This document shows, piece after piece, positions 1 through 5,239 of a stretch of DNA of 5,239 nucleotides. The DNA comes from Oscillospiraceae bacterium. GTDB taxonomy: Bacteria > Bacillota > Clostridia > Oscillospirales > UBA929. A program made the position numbers and the translations under genes. The DNA lies in the NCBI GenBank assembly GCA_031282535.1, contig JAITDM010000130.1, positions 1 through 5,239 on the forward strand. The letters are read 5' to 3'. Below the pieces are notes generated by a model, which saw only the letters and a program-made list of their open reading frames with translations, did not search any database and was not told the DNA's origin. Every line of letters starts with the position of its first letter. Positions within the stretch are counted from its first letter, which is position 1.

Positions 1-60
1 ACGGCGGCGGTGACGAAGATCGACGACATCCGGACGAATGTGGAAGTGTACGCGCGGTGG
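1..60 (+). repeat. Module R0: C-terminal remnant of an InlB B-repeat (E type)
   Basis: The first 20 codons read as the end of a repeat module, finishing VEVYARW. This matches the ends of modules R5 (VDVYAIW) and R10 (VTVYAIW). Like those two, it is followed by a short xGxP stretch and a Pro/Gly/Asp linker. By position it is therefore the fifth (E) module of an earlier superunit lying upstream. This is direct evidence that the gene is cut by the window edge. Confidence 0.85.
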
Positions 61-3000
61 AAAGGCGTCCCGGAAACGGGGCCAAACGGGCCGAGCGACC
101 CGGGGGATCCGACGAGACCGGATCTGCCGATCACATACACGGTGACGTACAGCAAAGGCGACGCGGACGGCGGGAGCGCGCCCGGGGCGTTCAGCTATCG
201 GAAGCACGCGGATGTGACGATTGAGGCGAACAAGGGCGACCTGTACAAGATAGGACGGGACTTTGCGGGCTGGACAAAGACGATTGGCGGCACAATTGAG
301 TATGTGGTAGGGAACAAGATCGGCGGCATAGCGGAGAGCTATGAGCTGTACCCGGCGTGGTCCGGCGGGGCACTGCGTTACCAGACGGTGACGTATGATG
401 CGAACATCCCGGGCGGCGGATACTGGCTGGGCGGCGCTGTGCCGACGAGCGAGGCGGACACGAAGTTCCTGAAGCATTCGAATGCGCAGCTGGCGGGGAA
501 CCCGAACAATCTGGAAGTGGCTGGGTACGACTTTGTCGGCTGGGCGGAGAGCGCGACGGCGGGCAAGGACGATGTGATCACGGAGATTTCGCGGATCACG
601 GCGGATGCGAAAGTATACGCGGTGTGGGCGGGCGACCCGGTCACAGGAGGCCCGATCAAGGCGACGCTGCGCTACGAGCAAAACGAGCCGGCGGCGGGCG
701 CGTACAAGCGGGGTTCGGCGCCGCGGGCGACGGAGCACCTGAAGCACGAGACGGTACAGCTGCCGGGGAACATAGGCGCGGGGCTCACGCCGGAGTCGGG
801 GCCGCTGGTGATGCTGGGGTACGACTTCGCGGGTTGGCACACGAATGCGAGCGCGGCGTCGGGCGCGGCGGCTGTGAAGGTCGCCGGGGACACGACGGTG
901 TACGCGGTGTGGACGGCGGATCCGAATCCGAATCCGGGCGGCGGGTACAGCGTGACCTACCACGCGGGGCAGGCGGCGAGCGGCCATGTGCCGGAGGATG
1001 GCGACACCTATAAGAAGCACGCGGACGCGAGGGTACTGGGGAACATAGGAGATCCGCCGCTGGTGGTGCTGGGCAAAGACTTCAGAGGATGGTCCACGCG
1101 CGCGAATGCGTCCACGCTGGACTATGAAGCGGGGGATATCATAGAGGACATCACGGGGAATGTGGACCTGTACGCGGTGTTCAGCGAGGACACGGTAAAA
1201 TACACGATCACATATCATCTGAATCTGCCGAACGGTGCGACGCATCAGAGCGGCGATGTACCGGCGGCGAGTGAGCATCTGAGCCACATGGTGGTGAAGC
1301 TGGCGGCGCCGGCGACGAATCTGGTGGTACTGGGGTACGACTTTGGCGGATGGACGCTGAGAGAAGGGTCCAACCCGACGACACAGGCGATCACGGAGGC
1401 AGGACCTCTGGAATCGAACGTGGACGTATACGCGATCTGGAACGGCGCGCCGGCGGTGGGGCCGAACGGGCCGAGCGACCCGGGCGACCCGGACAATCCC
1501 GACAGGCCGATCCGATACAGTGTGACATACGGCGCCGGGGACGCGACGGGCGGGCATGCGCCTGTGGACACAAGTTCTCCGTACCTGAGGCATGCGAGCG
1601 TGACGATTCTGGAGAACACGGGCGGGCTGTACAAGCTCGGCGTGAACTTTGCGGGATGGGCCGCGGGCGCGGTGCAGTACGCGGAGAAGCAGGTTGTAAG
1701 CAACATAGAGGCGGACCTGACGCTGTCGCCGAGGTGGACGACAGGCGAGCAGCGGCACACAGTGACATACGACGCGCATGTGCCGGCGGGGTCGAGGGTT
1801 GTGTCGGGCACGGTGCCGGCCCAGGTGAGCGTGCCGAGATGGGGCACGGTGCAGCTCGGCGAAAACAGCGGGCACCTGGTGATCACGGGGTACGACTTTG
1901 GCGGCTGGGCGGATCAAGACGGGACGCCCGTGACCGAGATCGGGAAGATCACGGGGGACGTGACGGTGTACGCGGTCTGGACGGCGGCCGGCGCGGTGAC
2001 GGCGAGCTACAACCGGAACGACCCGGCGCCCGGGGCGTACAAGAGCGGGACGGTACCGGGGCCGACAAGCCACGCGAAGAACGAAACGGTACAGCTGCCG
2101 GGGAACAGCGGGCACCTGGTGATGATCGGGTACCGGTTTGCCGGATGGGCGCTGCCAAACATAGGTGCGGCGACGGAGAACTTCCAAATTGTGGAAAACA
2201 CAGAGCTGCGCGCGCTGTGGACGGCGGAGAGCGGCGTATACCGTGTGACATACAACCGCGGGATGGCGCCGGAGGGCAACGGCGATGTGCCGGCGGACGA
2301 CAGGGACTACAGACTGAACGAAGACGTGACGATTCTGGGGAATCCGTCGCCGGCGGAGGGCGGCCTCTGGGTGGCCGGGCGCGAGTTCCTGGGGTGGTCG
2401 AGCACACCCGGTACGGTGGTACCGGAGTACGTGCCTGGGGATCCCGACAAGGGGACATTGCGCGAGATCCAAGGGAACGTGGAGCTGTACGCGGTGTTCA
2501 GCCCGACCGGCGGGCTGCGGCACTCGGTGACATATGCGGCGAACGTGCCCGTGGGGGCGGCTCTGCAGGGAACGGCGCCCGGGACGACGATGCACGACCG
2601 GTACACGACGGTACAGCTGGCGGGCGGCAACGGGATGGTGGTACCCGGATACGACTTTGGCGGATGGACGCTGAGGGAAGGCGCCAACCCGACGACACAG
2701 AAGATCACGCAAATTGAGCACATCGCGTCGGACGTGACGGTGTACGCGATCTGGAACGGGATTCCGATTTTGCCGGGCGGCCCCGGCGACCCGAGTGATC
2801 CCGGCGATCCGAGTGATCCCGGTGACCCGAGTGATCCCGGCGACCCGAGTGATCCCGGTGACCCGAGTGATCCCGGCGACCCGACCAAGCCTGACAAGCC
2901 GATCACCTACACGGTGGATTACCAGCGTGGTAACGCGGACGGCGGGAGTGCGCCCGGGGTATTCACATACCGGAAGCATGAGACGGTGACGATCAAGGGG

Positions 3001-5166
3001 AACCTGGCCGAAGGCGGGCTGTACAAGCTCGGCCGCAACTTTGCGGGCTGGACGGCGGCGCAGGGTGGCATCACGGTGGAGTACACGGAGAACGGCCGGA
3101 TCACGGACATCTCGGAGAACTACGAGCTGTACCCGGCGTGGTCGGCAGGCGATCTGCTCTACCAGACGATCCGCTACGATGAGAACATGCCGGGCGGCAG
3201 CTACCGCGTGAGCGGCACGGTGCCGACGGGCGATGTATACACGAAGTTCCTGAAGAATTCCGACGTGAATCTGCCTGAGAACGTGGGCGAGCTGCGCATG
3301 GCGGGGTACGACTTTGTCGGCTGGGCGCTGCACCCGACGGGTCCCGCGGTGGAGAAGATCACGCAGATCACGGAAAACACGACGGTGTACGCAATCTGGC
3401 GGGGCGACGAAAGCGGCGGCGGCAACACCCCAATCGAAGTGACGCTGACCTATGCGAAGGGCGACGCCGTCTCCGGCAGCGTGGCCGCACCGGCGACAGA
3501 GACATATTTAAAGCATGTGCCGGTGACGGTGCGCGGGAACAATGCGACCGATCCTCTGGCGAAGGAGCCATACGCGTTCCTCGGTTGGACGACCGCGCAG
3601 CCGCCGGTACCGGGCGCGGCGGAGTACAGCGCGGGCAGCATCTTCAACATCACGGCGAACGTCACCTTGTATCCGGCATGGGAGGCCGATCCGAGCACCT
3701 TCTACATCACCTACCACAACCTCCGGGGTGCGGCGCACACGAATCCGGCATCCTACACGGCGGCGCCGGTGGCGCTGAGCGATCCGGCCGGGCGTGCGGG
3801 CTACACCTTCACCGGCTGGTACACGACGGCGGACTATCGGCCCGGCACCAAGGTGGAGACCATCACGGACTACAAGAACTACGACCTCTGGGCCGCCTGG
3901 GGCGGTTATGAGGACGCCCCGGACGTCTACACGATCACCTACCACAACGTGAACGGCGCGACAAACGTGAACCCGGCGACGTACACGATTCTGGACACGC
4001 GGCCCAACGGGCTGACACTGCAAGGGCTGACAGGCCGTGCGGGCTATACGTTCAACGCCTGGTACACGGACGGCACATACACGACGCGCATCACGGCGAT
4101 CCCGGAAAACACGACGGGCGACCTGGACCTGTGGGCCAGATGGGGCGGCAACCCCAACAACCCGGATGAACCCGACCACTATACGATCACCTATGACGCG
4201 AAAAGCATGAACGGCGGGACCGTCACACCGTCACACCCGGCGACATTCACCATCGACGACCTGCCCGTCAGCATCCCGACCGCCTATCGCAACGGATACG
4301 ACTTCGCCGGTTGGTATCAGGATGCCGGCCTCAGCACGCAACTGGAAAAAGATAGTAATTCATGGCAGATCACAACGATAGGCGACAAAATCATCTACGC
4401 GAAGTGGACCGTCATCCCGAACAGCGGTTATTCTGACGGCGACGGCAGCGACGGCGCAATCGGGGTCGGCGACAAGGAGATGCCGCTGGCGGTCTTCGAG
4501 GACGCGCACATCCCATACATCTTCGGATACACCGACGGGACGGTGCGTCCAGACAGAAACATCACCCGCGCCGAAGTGGCCATGATCTTCTTCAGGCTGA
4601 TGGCGGATGACGAAAAGACGATCCCGCGCACCGCGCGTTTCTCAGACATCCCGGACGGCGCGTGGTACGCGCAGGCGGTGGCCTATCTGGAGAGCATCGG
4701 CATCCTGCTGGGGTACCCGGACGGCACCTTCCGGCCCGACCGGACGGTCAGCAGGGCGGAATTCACCGCCATCGCGATCCGCTTCAGCGAGATGGACGGC
4801 ACGACCACGGAGACATTCGGCGACCTCTCGCCCACGCACTGGGCGGCCGGCTACATCAACAGCGCGGTGGCGAACGGCTGGATCCAAGGCTTCCCGGACG
4901 GCACCTTCAGGCCAGACGCGCAGACGACCAGAGCCCAGGTCATGGTGGTGATCAACCGCATGCTGGGGCGCATCCTCCGCACGGAGGACATCCCGGGCGA
5001 CACGGCGAGATTCGCCGACCTGTCGGGAACCCACTGGGCTTACGCGGACATCATAGAAGCCACGACGGACCACGACCGCTACGACGTCGCCGTCCGACCG
5101 GACGGCAGCGAAATCTGGACCCCCAAGGCGGCCGTCGCCAGCGAAACGGCACAGCCCGCCGCCTGA
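1..5166 (+). CDS. Giant SLH-anchored cell-surface protein with InlB B-type repeats (5'-partial)
   Basis: Reading frame 1 is open from the first base to TGA at 5164-5166 (1721 codons). The GTG at 10 is not a credible start: it lies inside a repeat module and has no ribosome binding site or signal peptide, so the gene begins upstream. The visible protein is one partial and 16 complete InlB B-repeat modules (residues 1-1469), a Gly/Asp spacer, then SLH motifs (1499-1696). Modules start with a strand such as YTVTY, carry a central GYDFxGW-like core and end in YAVW, YPAW or similar. This repeat family (Flg_new, PF09479; TIGR02543) has a beta-grasp-like fold and is typical of adhesins and surface stalks; SLH motifs (PF00395) bind pyruvylated secondary cell-wall polymer. 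I see no cysteine, catalytic motif or membrane segment. The likely role is a long surface fibre or adhesin; the ligand cannot be told from this part. A terminator follows directly, so this is the last gene of its transcript. Confidence 0.95.
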   Translation, partial: TAAVTKIDDIRTNVEVYARWKGVPETGPNGPSDPGDPTRPDLPITYTVTYSKGDADGGSAPGAFSYRKHADVTIEANKGDLYKIGRDFAGWTKTIGGTIEYVVGNKIGGIAESYELYPAWSGGALRYQTVTYDANIPGGGYWLGGAVPTSEADTKFLKHSNAQLAGNPNNLEVAGYDFVGWAESATAGKDDVITEISRITADAKVYAVWAGDPVTGGPIKATLRYEQNEPAAGAYKRGSAPRATEHLKHETVQLPGNIGAGLTPESGPLVMLGYDFAGWHTNASAASGAAAVKVAGDTTVYAVWTADPNPNPGGGYSVTYHAGQAASGHVPEDGDTYKKHADARVLGNIGDPPLVVLGKDFRGWSTRANASTLDYEAGDIIEDITGNVDLYAVFSEDTVKYTITYHLNLPNGATHQSGDVPAASEHLSHMVVKLAAPATNLVVLGYDFGGWTLREGSNPTTQAITEAGPLESNVDVYAIWNGAPAVGPNGPSDPGDPDNPDRPIRYSVTYGAGDATGGHAPVDTSSPYLRHASVTILENTGGLYKLGVNFAGWAAGAVQYAEKQVVSNIEADLTLSPRWTTGEQRHTVTYDAHVPAGSRVVSGTVPAQVSVPRWGTVQLGENSGHLVITGYDFGGWADQDGTPVTEIGKITGDVTVYAVWTAAGAVTASYNRNDPAPGAYKSGTVPGPTSHAKNETVQLPGNSGHLVMIGYRFAGWALPNIGAATENFQIVENTELRALWTAESGVYRVTYNRGMAPEGNGDVPADDRDYRLNEDVTILGNPSPAEGGLWVAGREFLGWSSTPGTVVPEYVPGDPDKGTLREIQGNVELYAVFSPTGGLRHSVTYAANVPVGAALQGTAPGTTMHDRYTTVQLAGGNGMVVPGYDFGGWTLREGANPTTQKITQIEHIASDVTVYAIWNGIPILPGGPGDPSDPGDPSDPGDPSDPGDPSDPGDPSDPGDPTKPDKPITYTVDYQRGNADGGSAPGVFTYRKHETVTIKGNLAEGGLYKLGRNFAGWTAAQGGITVEYTENGRITDISENYELYPAWSAGDLLYQTIRYDENMPGGSYRVSGTVPTGDVYTKFLKNSDVNLPENVGELRMAGYDFVGWALHPTGPAVEKITQITENTTVYAIWRGDESGGGNTPIEVTLTYAKGDAVSGSVAAPATETYLKHVPVTVRGNNATDPLAKEPYAFLGWTTAQPPVPGAAEYSAGSIFNITANVTLYPAWEADPSTFYITYHNLRGAAHTNPASYTAAPVALSDPAGRAGYTFTGWYTTADYRPGTKVETITDYKNYDLWAAWGGYEDAPDVYTITYHNVNGATNVNPATYTILDTRPNGLTLQGLTGRAGYTFNAWYTDGTYTTRITAIPENTTGDLDLWARWGGNPNNPDEPDHYTITYDAKSMNGGTVTPSHPATFTIDDLPVSIPTAYRNGYDFAGWYQDAGLSTQLEKDSNSWQITTIGDKIIYAKWTVIPNSGYSDGDGSDGAIGVGDKEMPLAVFEDAHIPYIFGYTDGTVRPDRNITRAEVAMIFFRLMADDEKTIPRTARFSDIPDGAWYAQAVAYLESIGILLGYPDGTFRPDRTVSRAEFTAIAIRFSEMDGTTTETFGDLSPTHWAAGYINSAVANGWIQGFPDGTFRPDAQTTRAQVMVVINRMLGRILRTEDIPGDTARFADLSGTHWAYADIIEATTDHDRYDVAVRPDGSEIWTPKAAVASETAQPAA
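61..129 (+). repeat. Pro/Gly/Asp linker 1
   Basis: Encodes a 23-residue hydrophilic linker containing GPNGPSDPGDP and ending RPDLP, with no hydrophobic core. It separates R0 from R1. The same GPNGPSDPGDP string recurs in linker 2 exactly 1380 bases later, and SDPGDP is the unit expanded in linker 3. It is probably an extended, flexible or semi-rigid hinge between superunits. Confidence 0.85.
130..1440 (+). repeat. Superunit I: five InlB B-repeat modules (R1-R5, types A-E)
   Basis: Module boundaries are set at the closing aromatic motif: R1 130-360 (A, 77 aa, ends LYPAW), R2 361-627 (B, 89 aa, YAVW), R3 628-912 (C, 95 aa, YAVW), R4 913-1182 (D, 90 aa, YAVF) and R5 1183-1440 (E, 86 aa, YAIW). 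Each has an opening strand (for example YTVTY, YQTVTY, YSVTY), a middle KH or similar segment, and a core such as GYDFVGW, GYDFAGW or GYDFGGW. A and D modules share a less hydrophobic core (RDFAGW, KDFRGW) and an EY or DY segment near their end. R3 carries an insertion before its core (around 775-810). The internal order repeats in superunit II. Confidence 0.9.
1336..1386 (+). repeat. 51-bp near-identical direct repeat, copy 1 (core of R5)
   Basis: These 51 bases encode the YDFGGWTLREG to TTQ core of module R5. They match 2650-2700 with 3 mismatches by direct reading, so the two E modules are similar in DNA as well as protein. Flanking parts of the modules are much less alike, which suggests recent duplication or gene conversion of this core. 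Confidence 0.85.
1441..1509 (+). repeat. Pro/Gly/Asp linker 2
   Basis: Encodes a 23-residue linker containing GPNGPSDPGDP followed by DNPDRP. It is the same length as linker 1 and lies exactly 1380 bases downstream of it, with only scattered base changes. It marks the boundary between superunits I and II. Confidence 0.85.
1510..2754 (+). repeat. Superunit II: five InlB B-repeat modules (R6-R10, types A-E)
   Basis: R6 1510-1737 (A, 76 aa, ends LSPRW), R7 1738-1980 (B, 81 aa, YAVW), R8 1981-2220 (C, 80 aa, RALW), R9 2221-2499 (D, 93 aa, YAVF) and R10 2500-2754 (E, 85 aa, YAIW). Position-specific marks match superunit I. R6 and R1 share GLYK/DLYK plus NFAGW/DFAGW. R8 and R3 share GAYK and ETVQLPGN. 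R9 and R4 both end in YAVF. R10 and R5 share GYDFGGWTLREG followed by NPTTQ. R6 and R8 have diverged most at their closing motif, where the usual tyrosine is lost. Superunit II is slightly shorter than I, mainly because R7 and R8 lack insertions. Confidence 0.9.
2650..2700 (+). repeat. 51-bp near-identical direct repeat, copy 2 (core of R10)
   Basis: Second copy of the E-module core at 1336-1386, with 48 of 51 bases identical by eye. It lies 1314 bases downstream of copy 1, which equals the spacing between linkers 2 and 3. Confidence 0.85.
2755..2901 (+). repeat. Linker 3 with 18-bp tandem repeat encoding PGDPSD
   Basis: A 49-residue linker, about twice as long as linkers 1 and 2. From 2782 to 2871 there are five complete 18-bp units (starts 2782, 2800, 2818, 2836, 2854), each encoding PGDPSD, then a partial sixth from 2872 that turns into PGDPTKPDKP. 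Units differ only at silent positions (GGC/GGT, GAC/GAT). Units 3-4 and 5-6 form a repeated GGT-then-GGC pair, pointing to a 36-bp duplication. Eighteen is a multiple of three, so unit gain or loss would keep the frame. The encoded segment should be an extended, acidic, proline-rich hinge. Confidence 0.95.
2902..3681 (+). repeat. Superunit III start: modules R11-R13
   Basis: R11 2902-3141 (80 aa, YPAW) is a clear A module: it shares GGSAPG, TYRKH and YELYPAW with R1. R12 3142-3399 (86 aa, YAIW) is a B module, sharing TKFLK and AGYDFVGWA with R2. R13 3400-3681 (94 aa, LYPAW) breaks the order. Where a C module is expected it looks like an A or D module, with TYAKGDA, YLKH, an FLGWTTA core and an AEY segment. 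R11 resembles R1, two superunits away, more than R6, which is next to it. Confidence 0.85.
3682..4407 (+). repeat. Three classical Flg_new-type modules (R14-R16)
   Basis: R14 3682-3900 (73 aa, ends LWAAW), R15 3901-4143 (81 aa, LWARW) and R16 4144-4407 (88 aa, IYAKW). These carry the form most common in the family: a YTITYHN or YTITYDA opening strand, a GYTFTGWY, GYTFNAWY or GYDFAGWY core, and a closing Trp. R14 and R15 are closely related to each other (ITYHN, NPA-Y, RAGYTF). They do not fit the A-E scheme and look like an older, membrane-proximal set next to the wall anchor. Threonine ACC and alanine GCC codons become common here, unlike in the superunits. Confidence 0.9.
4408..4494 (+). 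other. Gly/Asp/Ser-rich spacer before the SLH region
   Basis: About 29 residues rich in Gly, Asp and Ser (for example SDGDGSDG), with no predicted core. It joins the last repeat to the wall-binding region and is probably a flexible tether. Confidence 0.75.
4495..4602 (+). other. SLH motif 1 (C-terminal half only)
   Basis: Residues 1499-1534 contain YIFGYTDGTVRPD followed by ITRAEVAMIFFRLM, the second half of an SLH motif including the intact ITRAE polymer-binding signature. The usual first helix (F-x-D, HWA, aI) is missing: only FEDAHIP precedes the GYTDGT loop, and the sequence before that is spacer. The missing half appears at the far C-terminus (5011-5088). Confidence 0.85.
4639..4785 (+). 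other. SLH motif 2 (complete)
   Basis: Residues 1547-1595 form a full SLH motif: FSDIPDGAWYAQAV for the first helix, GILLGYPDGTFRPD for the loop, and VSRAEFTAIAIRF for the second helix. The TRAE signature is SRAE here, a mild change. Full-length SLH motifs are about 45-55 residues, which fits. Confidence 0.95.
4816..4965 (+). other. SLH motif 3 (complete)
   Basis: Residues 1606-1655 form a full SLH motif: FGDLSPTHWAAGYI, then GWIQGFPDGTFRPD, then TTRAQVMVVINRML. The conserved glutamate of TRAE is Gln here (TRAQ), which may weaken or alter polymer binding at this site. Confidence 0.95.
5011..5088 (+). other. C-terminal half-SLH (first helix only)
   Basis: Residues 1671-1696 start FADLSGTHWAYADIIEAT, a clear SLH first helix, but no GYPDGTFRPD loop or TRAE helix follows. 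The protein instead ends in a hydrophilic tail with RPDGSEIWT and a terminal Ala-rich stretch. This half complements the half motif at 4495-4602, giving three motif equivalents in total. Confidence 0.8.
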
Positions 5167-5181
5167 CCGGTTCCAAACACA

Positions 5182-5225
5182 AACAAGAGGGCCGCCTCCC
5201 GCGGATGGGAGGCGGCCCTCTTGTT
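5182..5225 (+). terminator. Strong intrinsic terminator, possibly bidirectional
   Basis: A perfect 19-bp inverted repeat has arms at 5182-5200 and 5207-5225 with a 6-base loop (GCGGAT), beginning 15 bases after the stop codon. The inner 14 bp are nearly all G/C. The outer base pairs are A-rich on the left and give TTGTT on the right as a short, imperfect U-tail. Read on the - strand the tail is longer and more T-rich (complement of 5173-5186), so it could also stop a convergent transcript. Confidence 0.9.
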
Positions 5226-5239
5226 GGTGCGCTGGGCCC
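5226..5239. other. Short 3' intergenic end
   Basis: The last 14 bases after the terminator are GC-rich and show no start codon, ribosome binding site or promoter. Nothing can be called here. Confidence 0.6.

Noticed and set aside
10..12. GTG as the start codon of the gene
   Set aside because: The codons before it are open and it lies inside a repeat module tail. There is no ribosome binding site and no signal peptide follows, which a surface protein would need.
1245..1886. 213-codon antisense open frame
   Set aside because: It mirrors modules R5-R7 and linker 2 and has no recognisable domain or ribosome binding site. The sense frame fully explains the sequence.
1350..2717. 455-codon open frame on the + strand in another frame
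   Set aside because: It overlaps the repeat modules entirely. Its translation is Arg/Gly/Ala-rich with low complexity and no domain, and it has no ribosome binding site. It is a by-product of GC-rich, stop-poor codon use.
2782..2883. CRISPR-like array
   Set aside because: The 18-bp units are contiguous without spacers and stay in frame as PGDPSD codons, so this is a coding tandem repeat.
2307..2906. Antisense frame with collagen-like Gly-x-y repeats (GSPGSLGSPGSLG)
   Set aside because: It is the exact complement of the PGDPSD tandem repeat, and the rest of the frame is the complement of R9-R10. No start signals are visible. The collagen look is a coincidence of the repeat on the other strand.
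3508..4179. 223-codon antisense open frame
   Set aside because: It is Arg/Val-rich with no family resemblance and lies opposite the well-supported modules R13-R16.

Overview
The window is almost entirely one open reading frame. It runs on the + strand from the left edge, where it is already open, to a TGA at 5164-5166, and it is followed by a strong hairpin terminator. The protein portion in view is 1721 codons. It is the C-terminal part of a giant, secreted, cell-surface protein made of a long string of InlB B-repeat modules (Flg_new / Listeria-Bacteroides repeat family) and ending in S-layer homology (SLH) motifs. The SLH anchor, the intrinsic terminator, the lack of cysteine and the GC-rich codon use suggest a high-GC anaerobic Bacillota (Clostridia or Negativicutes-like). 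This is inference from domain style; no housekeeping gene is present to confirm it.

Layout (residues counted from the first codon of the window). 1-60: tail of a repeat module whose start lies upstream. 61-129: Pro/Gly/Asp linker 1. 130-1440: five repeat modules (superunit I, types A-B-C-D-E). 1441-1509: linker 2. 1510-2754: five more modules in the same A-B-C-D-E order (superunit II). 2755-2901: linker 3, expanded into an 18-bp tandem repeat encoding PGDPSD. 2902-3681: a third superunit that begins A-B and then departs from the pattern. 3682-4407: three modules closer to the classical Listeria/Flg_new style (GYTF-x-x-WY). 4408-4494: flexible Gly/Asp spacer. 4495-5088: SLH region, made of a half motif, two full motifs and a complementary half motif. 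5089-5163: short C-terminal tail. 5182-5225: terminator.

How it would work: the SLH region would hold the protein non-covalently on secondary cell-wall polysaccharide, and the 16 complete plus one partial repeat modules would form a long stalk or adhesive fibre projecting outward. The signal peptide, any N-terminal ligand-binding or enzymatic domain, the promoter and the true start codon are all upstream of the window.

The most notable feature is nested repetition at three scales: an 18-bp tandem linker repeat, modules of about 73-95 residues, and a five-module superunit of about 1.3-1.4 kb. Codon use also changes between the superunits and the SLH end. No RNA genes, CRISPR arrays, insertion sequences or second protein-coding gene could be supported.
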